Shown: piece after piece, positions 18,351-27,724 of the stretch
Layout: every line of letters begins with the position of its first letter
Numbering within the stretch: position 1 is the stretch's first letter
Assembly: GCA_015068065.1 (NCBI GenBank)
Contig: SVLE01000006.1
Coordinates: 1 to 56,963 of the forward strand
Direction: 5' to 3'
Origin: Oscillospiraceae bacterium
GTDB taxonomy: Bacteria > Bacillota > Clostridia > Oscillospirales > Oscillospiraceae
Length of the DNA: 56,963 bases
Made by a program: the position numbers and the translations under genes
The notes under the pieces: generated by a model
Told to the model about the DNA's origin: nothing
Database searches by the model: none
What the model saw: the letters and a program-made list of their open reading frames with translations, nothing else

Positions 18351-18361
18351 ATTCAATTAAG

Positions 18362-18394
18362 AAAGGCTGACGGCTTTGTCGTCAGCCTTTTGTG
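18362..18394 (+). terminator. Terminator of the arginine operon
   Basis: AAAGGCTGACG (18362-18372) pairs perfectly with CGTCAGCCTTT (18380-18390) around a 7-base loop, followed by a T-rich stretch, 11 bases after the argF stop. Confidence 0.9.
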
Positions 18395-18424
18395 TTATTT
18401 GTCCTTTTTTTGGGACGTATTTTG

Positions 18425-18433
18425 TGGTACACT
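18425..18433 (+). promoter_or_regulatory. Possible extended -10 promoter for addB
   Basis: TGGTACACT (TGn plus TACACT at 18428-18433), 30 bases upstream of the addB start. The -35 position holds only a T run, so recognition would rely on the extended -10. Confidence 0.4.
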
Positions 18434-18462
18434 GAGAAAAAAGTACAAGGAGGGTGAGCGGG

Positions 18463-21400
18463 ATGCTGAAACTGATCATCGGACGCAGCGGGACGGGGAA
18501 GTCCACGCTGATGCTGCACCGTGCCTGTGAACAAACCGGGCGGCAGAACATCCTGCTGGTACCTGAACCCCAGTCCCACGAGACGGAACGCCGGCTGTGT
18601 CAGGTAGGCGGGGCTCGCTCATGCTTGTATGCGGAGGTGCTTACCTTCAGTCGTCTGGCCAATCGGGTGTTTCAGACCGCGGGCGGCATGGGCAGGGAGG
18701 AACTGGACGACGGCGGACGGCTGCTGCTTATGCGGCGGGCAGTGCAGGCGGTGTCCGGACAGTTGAGCGTGTACGCCCGCCCCTCTCAGCGGCCTGCATT
18801 TCTCAGCGGCCTTTTGGCTGCGGCGGACGAACTGAAAAGCTGTTGTGTTTCTCCGGAACGGCTGAGTGCGGCCGGGGCTGAGATTGGCGGCAGCGAGGGA
18901 CAGCGCCTTCGGGATCTTGGCCTGATCTGCGGTGCCTATGATGCCCTGACGGCCCAGACCGCGCTGGATCCCCGAGACAGACTGAGCCGTGCGGCGGAAA
19001 AGCTGGCCGGGTGCAGCTGGGGTGAGGGAGCCGACTTCTTTGTGGATGGCTTTATTGACTTTACGCCCCAGCAGATGGAACTGCTTCGCCTGCTGCTCAA
19101 GCGTGGGGAGAGCGTCAGTGTTGCTCTGACCTGTGACCATCTGGAGGAGGATGAGGGCGGCGCGGGCATTTTCTCCCCGGCTCGCCGCACTGCCATGCAG
19201 CTGCAGCGCATGGCTCGTGAGCTGGGACAGGAATGTCTTGTGGAAACGTGTGTTCAGCCTGCTCCGGCCCGGGCTGAGGCGATTACGGCACTGGAACAGC
19301 AGCTATTTGGACCACGGACAGAGCAACCCACACCCTGTGGGGATGATGTGCAGCTGTTTTGCGCGCCTGATCCCCGGACAGAGGTGGAGTGGACGGCAGC
19401 AAAGATACTGGAGCTGGTGCGCGGGGGCGGACTGCGCTTTCGGGATATCGGCGTAGCGGCCCGGGGCTATGAGAGCTATGATGCACTGGTGGAATCGGTA
19501 TTTGAGCGCTATGACATTCCCGTATTCCGCTCGATGATGAGTGATATTCTGCAAAAACCCGTGCTGACTCTGGTGACAGCTGCTTTGGACTGTGTGTCCG
19601 GAGGCTACACCTATGACGATGTGTTCCGCTACCTGAAAAGCGACTTGACCGACCTGGACCGGGAGGAACGGGATCTGCTTGAAAACTATGTCCTCAAGTG
19701 GGATTTGAGAGGTGGACGCTGGACGCAGCAGGAGCCGTGGAACCTGCATCCGCGCGGGTACGGCTTTGCAATGGAAGAGAAAGACCGGCTGCTGCTTGAG
19801 CGTCTGGATGAACTGCGGAGCAAAGTGTCCGGGCCGCTGGAGCGGCTTCGCCTCAACCGGGATCGCACCGGACGGGGACAGGCCATGGCGCTGTATGGAC
19901 TGCTGGAGGAGATCGCACTGCACCAGCGGCTGGAGGAGCGAACTGCCTTGCTGCGTCAGCGGGGGGAACTGGGCCTTGCGGAGGAATACCGACAGCTGTG
20001 GGAGATTTTGTGTGGGGCGCTGGAGCAGTGTGCTCAGCTGCTTGGAGATACCCCCATGGAGTTGGATGAGTTTGCCGACCTGCTGAAGTTGGTGCTGACT
20101 CAGTACGATGTGGGGACCATTCCCGTCTCCCTTGATCGGGTAACGGCGGGAGAACTGATCCGCCAGAGCGGGCACGGAGTGCAGGTGCTCTTTGTTCTCG
20201 GTGCCCACGATGGGGCGCTGCCCGGAACGGGCGGGCCAGGCGGACTGATCTGTGATGATGACCGGGAACTGCTGGCCGCCTACGGAGTAGACCTTGGCCT
20301 GCGGGGCAAGGACCGGCTCTATCGGGAAATGACAGCTATCTATACCGCCTGCACAAGACCGGACCGGAAGCTGCTGGTCACATGGCCTGCCCATGGGAGC
20401 GGCGGGGAGGAACTGCGGCCCTCTTTTCTGGTGGAGCGGCTGCGGCGCATTTTTCCGGACATCTGCGTTCAGGAGGAAGGGGATGGCGCGTTCCGTCTGG
20501 CTGCCCCCCGGCCTGCTCTGGAACAGGCAGGGACAAAACCGGAGGTGGCCCGCGTGCTGGCACGGCTGCCCCAATGGACGCAGCAGGTGGAGCGGCTGGA
20601 ACGAGCCCGGAACTGGGAGAGGGGCAGCCTTTCCCGTCAGAGCGTAGACCGCCTTTACGGCAGTCGGGTACCCATGTCCGCATCCCGTTTGGACAAGTAT
20701 AAGTCCTGCCACTTCTCCTATTTCATGCGCTACGGATTGAAGGCTGAACCCAGACGCACTGCCGGGTTCGACGCGCCGGAGTACGGAACCTTTGTGCACT
20801 ATGTGCTGGAGCATGTGCTGCGGGACGGCGGTTGGAAGGACGGCGAAGGCGGCGTGGACCGCAGGAAGCTGAAAGAACTGACCCGGGAGAGCGTGGAACG
20901 ATATGTTCGGGAGGAACTTGGCGGCCTTGAACATCAGTCGGCCCGGTTCCGTTATCTGTTCCGTCGCCTGTTGGAGGGCGTGGAGCAGGTGGTGGAAAAT
21001 GTGGTTCAGGAACTGGCGGTGTCCGCCTTTGAGCCCATCGCCTTTGAACTTGGCTTTGGACGCAACAAGGATCTGCCCCCGGTGGAACTGGAACAGGACG
21101 GGGTGCGCATCAGCGTGAACGGTTTCGTGGACCGCGTGGACGGATGGGTGTATGAAAACAAGCTTTACCTGCGGGTGGTGGACTACAAGACCGGCAGCAA
21201 GAGTTTTGATCTGACCGAGGTGCGAAACGGTATGGGCCTGCAGATGCTGCTGTACCTGTTTGCCTTGCGGCAGAAAGGACGGGAACTGTACGGCAAAGAA
21301 ATCGTACCCGCCGGTGTACTCTACCTGCCTGCCCGGGATGTGACCGTTTCCGGTTCCCGCAGCATGAGCGAGGAGGAGCGTCGCAAGCTGATGGACAAGC

Positions 21401-21807
21401 AGCTGCGCCGCAAGGGTCTGGTGCTGGACGAGCCGGAGGTGCTTTCTGCCATGGAGCGGCCGGGAGAAGATGGGATCCGATTCCTGCCGGTGAAGATGAA
21501 CCGAAGTGGCACCCTGTCCGGCGACGGGCTGGTGAGTGCCCAACGGTTTGAACGATTGGAGAAGCATGTGGACCGGGTACTTCGGGACATCTGTCGGGAA
21601 CTGGCTGCGGGCAATATCGCAGCCGATCCGTTCTGGCGCGGACCGGATAAAAATGCCTGTCGCTACTGTGATTACGCCGCCGCCTGCCACTTTGAAGAGG
21701 GGCGGGGCGGGGACTGCCGCCGCCGGCTGAGCGGCATGAGTGCTGAGGAGTTTTGGCACAGTCTGGGCGAGGATGTGCAGCAGCACAAGGAACAGGAAGG
21801 TGTCTGA
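18463..21807 (+). CDS. addB: AddB, helicase/nuclease subunit B
   Basis: 1114 residues. ATG 18463 is 9 bases after AAGGAGG; GTG 18454 directly abuts it and is rejected. AddAB processes double-strand breaks and pauses at Chi, replacing RecBCD in Firmicutes. The Walker A loop GRSGTGKST is at residues 6-14. The C-terminal nuclease domain has RVDGW followed by VVDYKTGSKSFDL (catalytic Asp and Lys). Four Cys bracket this domain as in other AddB: C749 (YKSCHFSYF), C1066, C1069 and C1075 (CRYCDYAAAC), giving the 4Fe-4S staple with the known C-x2-C-x5-C spacing. All are intact. It is separated from addA by a pyridoxamine kinase gene, which is unusual as addB and addA are commonly adjacent. Confidence 0.96.
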   Translation: MLKLIIGRSGTGKSTLMLHRACEQTGRQNILLVPEPQSHETERRLCQVGGARSCLYAEVLTFSRLANRVFQTAGGMGREELDDGGRLLLMRRAVQAVSGQLSVYARPSQRPAFLSGLLAAADELKSCCVSPERLSAAGAEIGGSEGQRLRDLGLICGAYDALTAQTALDPRDRLSRAAEKLAGCSWGEGADFFVDGFIDFTPQQMELLRLLLKRGESVSVALTCDHLEEDEGGAGIFSPARRTAMQLQRMARELGQECLVETCVQPAPARAEAITALEQQLFGPRTEQPTPCGDDVQLFCAPDPRTEVEWTAAKILELVRGGGLRFRDIGVAARGYESYDALVESVFERYDIPVFRSMMSDILQKPVLTLVTAALDCVSGGYTYDDVFRYLKSDLTDLDREERDLLENYVLKWDLRGGRWTQQEPWNLHPRGYGFAMEEKDRLLLERLDELRSKVSGPLERLRLNRDRTGRGQAMALYGLLEEIALHQRLEERTALLRQRGELGLAEEYRQLWEILCGALEQCAQLLGDTPMELDEFADLLKLVLTQYDVGTIPVSLDRVTAGELIRQSGHGVQVLFVLGAHDGALPGTGGPGGLICDDDRELLAAYGVDLGLRGKDRLYREMTAIYTACTRPDRKLLVTWPAHGSGGEELRPSFLVERLRRIFPDICVQEEGDGAFRLAAPRPALEQAGTKPEVARVLARLPQWTQQVERLERARNWERGSLSRQSVDRLYGSRVPMSASRLDKYKSCHFSYFMRYGLKAEPRRTAGFDAPEYGTFVHYVLEHVLRDGGWKDGEGGVDRRKLKELTRESVERYVREELGGLEHQSARFRYLFRRLLEGVEQVVENVVQELAVSAFEPIAFELGFGRNKDLPPVELEQDGVRISVNGFVDRVDGWVYENKLYLRVVDYKTGSKSFDLTEVRNGMGLQMLLYLFALRQKGRELYGKEIVPAGVLYLPARDVTVSGSRSMSEEERRKLMDKQLRRKGLVLDEPEVLSAMERPGEDGIRFLPVKMNRSGTLSGDGLVSAQRFERLEKHVDRVLRDICRELAAGNIAADPFWRGPDKNACRYCDYAAACHFEEGRGGDCRRRLSGMSAEEFWHSLGEDVQQHKEQEGV

Positions 21808-21808
21808 C

Positions 21809-22645
21809 GTGAACAAGAACAGTAAGAATATTCTCATCATCAACGATATGCCCGGATACAGCAAGGTGGCCATGGCTGCCATGCTGCCTATTCTGTCTCA
21901 CATGGGGCACAGCGTGTACAACCTGCCCACGGCGCTGGTATCAAATACGCTGGACTACGGCAAGTTTGCCCTGCTGGATACCACGGACTACATGACCCAA
22001 GTCATTGAGGTGTGGAAGGAACTGGGCTTCCAGTTTGACTGCATTACTACGGGCTTTCTGGCCAGTGCCCGGCAGGTGGGTATCATCCGGGACTTCATCG
22101 CGGGGCAGAAGAAGGAAGGGCTGTTGGTCATGACCGACCCCATCATGGGGGATGACGGAAAGCTCTATAATGGCGTGACGGAGGAGACGGTGGACAATAT
22201 GCGCCAGCTCATCGGGGTGGCGGACATCATCGTACCCAACCTGACCGAGGCACAGTTCCTGACCGGCCTTTATGAAGGGGAGCAGACCCTGACTGCGGAA
22301 CAGGCGCGGGAAGTGGTGGATGGACTGCGCGCCTTTGGGCCCCGTTCGGTAATCGTGACCAGCGGACAGGATGCTTCCACCGGCAAGCACATGGTCTGGG
22401 GTTATGACCACACCACCGGGAACTATTTTTCCATTGCGTACCGCCTGATCAAGGTGCATTTTCCCGGTACGGGTGATATGTTCTCCGCTGTTCTGGTGGG
22501 CGAATTGCTTCGGGGCAGGCCTCTGCGGGCAGCAGTGAAGCGGGCCATGGATGTGCTGGAGAAGCTGGTCTTTCTGGAGAAAGACGAACTGGACAAGAAC
22601 AAGGGCATCCGCATCGAAAAGTTTTTGGATGTGCTCAACGACTGA
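21809..22645 (+). CDS. Pyridoxamine/pyridoxal kinase (PdxY type)
   Basis: 278 residues from GTG 21809, one base after the addB stop and 8 bases after AGGAAGG; GTG 21800 within addB is an alternative. A ribokinase-fold enzyme of B6 salvage: N-terminal IINDMPGYSKVAMAAMLPIL, NLPTALVSNT and FASARQ-like substrate stretch (TTGFLASARQVG), MTDPIMGDDGKLY, IVPNLTEAQFLTG, and the anion-hole motif GTGDMFSAVL with the catalytic Asp. It phosphorylates pyridoxal, pyridoxamine or pyridoxine using ATP. PdxY and PdxK cannot be separated confidently here. It lies inside the addB-addA cluster, probably translated from the same transcript. Confidence 0.88.
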   Translation: MNKNSKNILIINDMPGYSKVAMAAMLPILSHMGHSVYNLPTALVSNTLDYGKFALLDTTDYMTQVIEVWKELGFQFDCITTGFLASARQVGIIRDFIAGQKKEGLLVMTDPIMGDDGKLYNGVTEETVDNMRQLIGVADIIVPNLTEAQFLTGLYEGEQTLTAEQAREVVDGLRAFGPRSVIVTSGQDASTGKHMVWGYDHTTGNYFSIAYRLIKVHFPGTGDMFSAVLVGELLRGRPLRAAVKRAMDVLEKLVFLEKDELDKNKGIRIEKFLDVLND

Positions 22646-22676
22646 ACCGAAGTAACGGGGAGAGGAGGCGGACCAT

Positions 22677-25600
22677 ATGCCATTTCCTTTAACAGACGAA
22701 CAGAGACAGGCGGTGGAAAACCGGGGCGGAGCGGTACTGGTGTCCGCCGCCGCCGGCTCGGGCAAGACCCGGGTACTGGTGGAACGTCTGCTGGACCGGG
22801 TGAGCCGGGGAGCGGACATTGACCGTTTTTTGATCATTACCTACACGAAGGCGGCCGCGGCAGAGCTGCGCGGACGCATTGCTCAGGAACTGAATGAACG
22901 CCTTGCCGACCGACCGGGCGACCGGCATCTGCGTCGGCAGACGACCCTGATCTACCGGGCACAGATCTCCACCGTTCATGCTTATTGCGCACAGTTGCTG
23001 CGGGAGAATGCTGCGCAGCTGGATATGGACCCGGATTTTCGCCTGTGTGACGATGGAGAGTCTTCCGTACTGATGAATCAGGCCCTTGGACGCGTTCTGG
23101 AAGACAGATACGAACAGATGCAGCCGGAGGATGGGTTTTCCCGGTTGGTGGACACGATGTCCGCAGGTCGGGATGACCGAAAGCTTATGCAGATCGTGCT
23201 GGATGTGTTCGGTCGCATCCAAAGCCACCCGGACCCGGAGGGGTGGCTGAAGGAGCAGGGACAGGTCTGGGAACTGGAGCATGTGGGTGATGTGTCCCAG
23301 ACACCATGGGGAGCGGTCCTTATGGCCGATGTTCGGGCGCAGGCGGAGTACTGTCTGCAGCGGCTGACCCAGGCGCTGGAACTGGCCGGACGGGACGGTG
23401 TGCTTCAGGCCAATTATGCTCCATCTCTGGACGAGAGTCGGCAGGGCATTCAGGTCTTGCTGCGAGCCGACAGCTGGGATGAAATGGCAGCGGCGCTGCC
23501 TGTGGCATTCCCCAGAGTGGGTGCCAAGCGCGGAGCGGAGGATATTGTGGCTGCCGAACGGGTAAAGCAGCTGCGTGCCCGGACCAAAAAGCAGCTGGAC
23601 AGACTGGCCGAGCGATTCGGGCAGACCAGTGAGCAGCTGCTGTATGATCTGGAACAGGCTGCCCCCGCAGTGAAAGCGTTGATGGCGCTGGTGCGGGATT
23701 TCGCCGCTGAGTATGAGCGTGAGAAGCGCCGCCGGAATGTGGTGGATTTTTCTGATTTGGAGCATATGGCGGTCAGACTGTTGTATGACCCGGAAAGCGG
23801 GACATACACGGATGTGGCACGGGCTCAGAGCGCCCGCTTTGACGAGGTGATGGTGGACGAATTTCAGGACACCAATCAGGTACAGAACGCCATCTTTCAG
23901 GCGGTATCCGACGGCGGGCAAAGCGAATTTGCGGTGGGCGATGTAAAACAGTCCATTTATCGCTTCCGCCTGGCTGACCCCACGATTTTTCTTCGCCGTT
24001 ACGAAACGTTCAAACCGTGGGACGAGGCGCAGGAGGGAGAGCCGCGCAAAATTCTGCTCAAGCGTAATTTCCGCTCCCGACCCCAGGTGCTGGAGGGGGT
24101 CAACGAACTGTTCCGGGATTTGATGAGCCGACAGTTCGGTGAGATGGACTATACCGAGGAGCAGGCACTGGTTCCGGGGGCACAGTTCCCCAAGGACGGG
24201 GACTACCGTCTGGAACTGGATGTGGTGACAGTCGAGGACGGCGGGGAGGATGAAGAGGAGCAGGAGGACAAGAACCTGCAGGAGGCCCGGAATGCCGCCC
24301 GGCGCATTCGTCAGATGCTGGACGGAGAGATCCGGGTGCAGGGCCGGGCGCTGAAGGCGTCTGAGGTGATGATTCTGCTGCGATCTCCCGGCCCGGTGCT
24401 CCATTATTACGCCCGGGCGCTGAGCGAACAGAATATCCCGTGGTCCGCCGATGCGGGAGAGGACTTTTTTGAAAGCACCGAAGTGAACGTGGCGCTGGCT
24501 CTGCTGCAGGTCGTGGACAATCCTCGTCAGGATGTTCCTCTCATTTCTGTGCTGCGTTCCCCGGTCTGGGGATTTTCTGCTGACCGGCTGGCGCAGCTGC
24601 GTGCCCGGGCCGAGGGGGACTTTTACTCCGCGGTGGAGCAGGCTGCCCAACGGGGCGAGCAGGACTGCGTGTATTTTCTGGAGGAACTGGACCGACTGCG
24701 GTTTGGGGCGGGAGACCGTACCTGTAGTCAGTTGGTCTGGCATATTTACGAGCAGACCAATCTGCTTGGCCTGATGTCCGTCATGCCTGATGGTGAACGG
24801 CGGCGGGAAAATCTGCTGGCCGTGTATGAACTGGCACGGCAGCAGGAGGGGGCCGGGTGCCGCACCCTGTTTGAATTCCTGCTCAGACTGGAGCGTATGC
24901 GGCAAAACGGACATAAATTCACATCTGCGACCGCCCGGCAGCAGGAGGGCGTGCGTATCATGTCCATCCACCGCTCCAAGGGACTGGAGGCACCGGTGGT
25001 CTTTGTATGCGGACTTGGCCGGCGCTTCAACCGGGAAGATTTTACCCGTCCGGTGCTCTTCCACAGCGTGCTGGGTGTAGGACCGAAATATCTGGAGCGG
25101 GAACGGCATATTGAACTCAATACGCTGGCTCGAAGAGCAGTCGCCCTGACACTGGAACGGGAAATGCTGGCGGAAGAACTGCGTCTTTTGTATGTGGCCA
25201 TGACCCGGGCAAGGGAAAAACTGGTGCTCTCCATGGCACTGACCCGGGCACAGCAGACGCTGGCCGGCCTGCGTGAGGATGCGGACAGCCCCGTGGCATC
25301 CCAGGCGCTGGCGGACTGTCCCTGCATGGGTCACTGGATCCTGCTGTCCGCGCTGAACCGTCAAAGCGGTCAGCCGCTGCGGGAACTGGCGGGGCTCAAT
25401 ACCCCTGCGGAACTGGACTATGCCCCGGCGTGGGATGTCAGAGTCGTGTCCGGTGTGCAGCCGGAAGAGACTGTGCGGCAGACTCGCAGTTCGAACAGAC
25501 GGGAAGAAACACGGATCGACTCGGTCCAATTGAAGCAGAATATGACCTGGCGGTATGATAAGTGGCAGGTCACGCAAATCCCATCCAAGATCACAGCTAC

Positions 25601-26219
25601 CCAGCTTAAGGGACGTATACTGGATCAGGAAGCGGCGCAGGAGGCGGGGCAGGAGCGCACTGCCCAAGTGCATCCTCTGTCCAGACCCCGGTTTGCCACC
25701 CGGAAGCTTGGACTGACTCCGGCCCAGCGTGGCAGCGCCATACACCTGGTGATGCAGTATCTGGATTTTGGCAGGACAGGGACAAGAGAAGAAATTGCGG
25801 ATCAGATCCGGGAACTGGTGGAGCGGGAGTACATTGACCAGCTGCAGGCAGATGCGGTGGATCAGAAACGGCTGCTGGCGTTTTTCCGGTCGCAGTTGGG
25901 ACAGGAGGTCGTGGCCGCTCAGCCTCATCGGGAATTTAAGTTTTCTTTGCTTGTGCCTGCGGAACTGTATTTTCCCGGCGTGCAGGGGGAGCAGGTACTC
26001 CTTCAGGGCGTGGTGGACTGCTGGTTTGAGACCCCGGATGGCATCACGGTGCTGGACTTCAAGAGTGATCGGGTGGACGAGAACACGGTGGAACAGCGCG
26101 CTCAGGACTACCGCCCCCAGCTGGAGGCATACGCAAAGGCACTGTCAGCGCTGACCGGAAAGCCTGTGGTGCGGCGGCTGCTGTGGTTCTTCGGGGTGGA
26201 TCGGGCTGTGCAGGTGTAA
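22677..26219 (+). CDS. addA: AddA, helicase/nuclease subunit A
   Basis: 1180 residues from ATG 22677, preceded by AGAGGAGG. It is a UvrD-type 3'-5' helicase with C-terminal RecB nuclease. The N-terminal LTDEQRQAVENRGG is the Q motif. Walker A is AAAGSGKT (24-31, K30). Motif II is VDEFQDTN, motif III GDVKQSIYRFRLADP, motif IV LKRNFRSRP, motif V SIHRSKGLEAPVVF, motif VI LLYVAMTRAREKL. The nuclease centre near the end reads GVVDCWFE followed by VLDFKSDRV with catalytic Asp and Lys. Length is normal for AddA. Both AddAB subunits therefore look complete. The next gene has its own promoter. Confidence 0.97.
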   Translation: MPFPLTDEQRQAVENRGGAVLVSAAAGSGKTRVLVERLLDRVSRGADIDRFLIITYTKAAAAELRGRIAQELNERLADRPGDRHLRRQTTLIYRAQISTVHAYCAQLLRENAAQLDMDPDFRLCDDGESSVLMNQALGRVLEDRYEQMQPEDGFSRLVDTMSAGRDDRKLMQIVLDVFGRIQSHPDPEGWLKEQGQVWELEHVGDVSQTPWGAVLMADVRAQAEYCLQRLTQALELAGRDGVLQANYAPSLDESRQGIQVLLRADSWDEMAAALPVAFPRVGAKRGAEDIVAAERVKQLRARTKKQLDRLAERFGQTSEQLLYDLEQAAPAVKALMALVRDFAAEYEREKRRRNVVDFSDLEHMAVRLLYDPESGTYTDVARAQSARFDEVMVDEFQDTNQVQNAIFQAVSDGGQSEFAVGDVKQSIYRFRLADPTIFLRRYETFKPWDEAQEGEPRKILLKRNFRSRPQVLEGVNELFRDLMSRQFGEMDYTEEQALVPGAQFPKDGDYRLELDVVTVEDGGEDEEEQEDKNLQEARNAARRIRQMLDGEIRVQGRALKASEVMILLRSPGPVLHYYARALSEQNIPWSADAGEDFFESTEVNVALALLQVVDNPRQDVPLISVLRSPVWGFSADRLAQLRARAEGDFYSAVEQAAQRGEQDCVYFLEELDRLRFGAGDRTCSQLVWHIYEQTNLLGLMSVMPDGERRRENLLAVYELARQQEGAGCRTLFEFLLRLERMRQNGHKFTSATARQQEGVRIMSIHRSKGLEAPVVFVCGLGRRFNREDFTRPVLFHSVLGVGPKYLERERHIELNTLARRAVALTLEREMLAEELRLLYVAMTRAREKLVLSMALTRAQQTLAGLREDADSPVASQALADCPCMGHWILLSALNRQSGQPLRELAGLNTPAELDYAPAWDVRVVSGVQPEETVRQTRSSNRREETRIDSVQLKQNMTWRYDKWQVTQIPSKITATQLKGRILDQEAAQEAGQERTAQVHPLSRPRFATRKLGLTPAQRGSAIHLVMQYLDFGRTGTREEIADQIRELVEREYIDQLQADAVDQKRLLAFFRSQLGQEVVAAQPHREFKFSLLVPAELYFPGVQGEQVLLQGVVDCWFETPDGITVLDFKSDRVDENTVEQRAQDYRPQLEAYAKALSALTGKPVVRRLLWFFGVDRAVQV

Positions 26220-26255
26220 AATACGAAAAAATCCGAAAAAAATATCAGAAAGCCC

Positions 26256-26284
26256 TTGCAATTCTGAAAATGCCGTGCTATACT
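26256..26284 (+). promoter_or_regulatory. Strong predicted promoter for rpmE
   Basis: TTGCAA (26256-26261), a 17-base spacer ending TGC, and TATACT (26279-26284): near-ideal spacing and an extended -10. It is 51 bases upstream of the rpmE start in an otherwise featureless 115-base gap. Confidence 0.8.
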
Positions 26285-26334
26285 ATCCCATGCGCTTTCC
26301 AGAAAACCCTTATAAATGAAAGAGGTGAACACAA

Positions 26335-26538
26335 ATGAAGGAAGGCATCCATCCCAACTACGAGCAGACCACCATTCGCTGCGCCTGCGGCAATGTGATC
26401 GAGACCGGCTCTACCAAGAAGGATATCCGCGTTGAAGTTTGCTCCAAGTGTCACCCCTTCTACACCGGCAAGCAGAAGATGGTGGATACTGGCGGTCGTG
26501 TCAGCCGCTTCAACAAGAAGTTCGGCCTGGACAAGTAA
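26335..26538 (+). CDS. rpmE: 50S ribosomal protein L31, zinc-binding form
   Basis: 67 residues from ATG 26335, with AAAGAGGTG upstream. The full set of zinc ligands is present: C16 and C18 (RCACG), C36 and C39 (CSKC), so this is the C+ type that also stores zinc. KGQKxVDTGGRVxRFxKKF-like C-terminus ([19 protein letters not shown]) is the RNA-binding part that joins the 50S and 30S heads. It is transcribed alone, between a strong promoter and a strong terminator. Confidence 0.98.
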   Translation: MKEGIHPNYEQTTIRCACGNVIETGSTKKDIRVEVCSKCHPFYTGKQKMVDTGGRVSRFNKKFGLDK

Positions 26539-26549
26539 GTTCCGCATTC

Positions 26550-26579
26550 AAAAACCGCACCTTATGGTGCGGTTTTTTG
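26550..26579 (+). terminator. Terminator after rpmE
   Basis: AAAACCGCACC (26551-26561) and GGTGCGGTTTT (26566-26576) around TTAT, followed by a T run, 12 bases after the stop. Confidence 0.92.
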
Positions 26580-26635
26580 TATATCGGCATATAATAACGA
26601 TATGCTGCTGTACACATGAAAAAGGAGTGTGCACG

Positions 26636-27187
26636 ATGGATAAGATCGCCCTGCCCGGAATCGGGATGCGAAAGGTGAAGAGTGTGTTGGCCGTTGCGCT
26701 GGCCTTTCTCCTTTGGCAGGTGGTACGTCTTTGGTTTCCACAGTTCGATGTCCATCCACTGTTCGGTTATATTTATGCCGTCATCGAAATGCGGGACAGC
26801 GTGGAGAAGACCAAACAGTTTGGACGTCGCCGGATCAAGGCCACGCTGCTGGGCCTTGCGGTGGGATTGGCCATTCTGCCTCTGAGTGTTCGGTGTGGAG
26901 CGTATGCCGGTGAAGGGGCGGTATTTGCCCTGGCCGGGCTGGCGATCATCATGCTGGGCGTTTTGCTTACCCTGTGGTTGGCGGAACTGATTCGGTGCGA
27001 AAATTTCTGCGGCATCGCCGCCATTGTTTTTGTTATCTGTATGGTTCGGGACGCGGATGCAGATATCAATATTTACCTGTACGCGGTTTTAAGAGTATTT
27101 CAGACACTGCTGGGCGTTTTCTGCGCATGGACGGTCAATGCTTTGATCTGCCCATACCCCAAGCGAAAACCTGACGGGGCAGTGTGA
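26636..27187 (+). CDS. Small FUSC/aromatic-acid-exporter-like membrane protein
   Basis: 183 residues from ATG 26636, 9 bases after AAGGAG. Four to six hydrophobic segments are visible: VKSVLAVALAFLLWQVV, LFGYIYAVIEM (weaker), ATLLGLAVGLAILPLSV, AVFALAGLAIIMLGVLLTLWLAELI, FCGIAAIVFVICMV and AVLRVFQTLLGVFCAWTVNAL. The arrangement resembles the N-terminal membrane half of the aromatic acid exporter / FUSC superfamily (MxKIALPGIGMRKVKSVLAV is a typical opening; shown residues include PGIGMRKVK). Full family members carry a further cytoplasmic half, which is absent here. Substrate unknown. It is 19 bases before a flavin reductase gene, perhaps one transcript. Confidence 0.6.
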   Translation: MDKIALPGIGMRKVKSVLAVALAFLLWQVVRLWFPQFDVHPLFGYIYAVIEMRDSVEKTKQFGRRRIKATLLGLAVGLAILPLSVRCGAYAGEGAVFALAGLAIIMLGVLLTLWLAELIRCENFCGIAAIVFVICMVRDADADINIYLYAVLRVFQTLLGVFCAWTVNALICPYPKRKPDGAV

Positions 27188-27206
27188 ATAAACAGGAGGG
27201 GTCATT

Positions 27207-27710
27207 ATGCTGAGAAGAATTGACGTAAAGGACCTGAAGGACAATGTATTTTCCCTCATCGGGGACGAGTGGATGCTTATCACCGCAGGCACGGCCGACA
27301 ACTGCAACACCATGACGGCCAGCTGGGGCGGACTTGGTATCATGTGGGGGGAGCCTGCGGCCACCGTGTATGTCCGTCCTCAGCGCTATACAAAGGAGTT
27401 TATTGACCGGGAGGAATACTTTACCCTGTCCTTCTTCGGTCCGGAATATAAAAAGGAACTGGCCCTGTGCGGGGCCAAGAGCGGCCGCGAGGTGGATAAA
27501 ATTGGGGAATGTGGCTTCACCGTTGCCTGCGGCGAGGGCGGTGCACCTTATTTTGAGCAGGCGCGGCTGGTGCTGGTGTGCCAAAAGATGTATGCACAGG
27601 ACATGGACGCGGATGCCATGCCTGAGGCTGTAAAGGAAAAGTGGTATCCCAACCGGGACTACCACACCATGTATCTGGGCCGCATCGTGGAGGCCTATAC
27701 CAAGGATTAA
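27207..27710 (+). CDS. Flavin reductase-like FMN-binding split-barrel protein
   Basis: 167 residues, ATG 27207 behind AGGAGGGG. The sequence NTMTASWGGLGIMWGEPAATVYVRPQRYT is the flavin-binding stretch of the flavin reductase family (residues 30-58 in part: NTMTASWGG, then VYVRPQRYT). FTLSFFGPEYKKELALCG is another conserved block. Members bind FMN and reduce it with NAD(P)H or act as small flavoproteins in anaerobes; the electron partner is not evident. No signal peptide, so it is cytoplasmic. It is 14 bases before hflX and probably in one operon with it. Confidence 0.87.
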   Translation: MLRRIDVKDLKDNVFSLIGDEWMLITAGTADNCNTMTASWGGLGIMWGEPAATVYVRPQRYTKEFIDREEYFTLSFFGPEYKKELALCGAKSGREVDKIGECGFTVACGEGGAPYFEQARLVLVCQKMYAQDMDADAMPEAVKEKWYPNRDYHTMYLGRIVEAYTKD

Positions 27711-27724
27711 ACCGGAGGTTTTTT

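Noticed and set aside
15213-18356. 1047-codon antisense frame across argB, argD and argF
   Set aside because: Spans three certain genes and a repeat region; no domain is recognisable. It arises from codon bias.
22689-25928. 1079-codon antisense frame opposite addA
   Set aside because: Same reason: opposite an intact helicase gene, with no recognisable domain or ribosome site.
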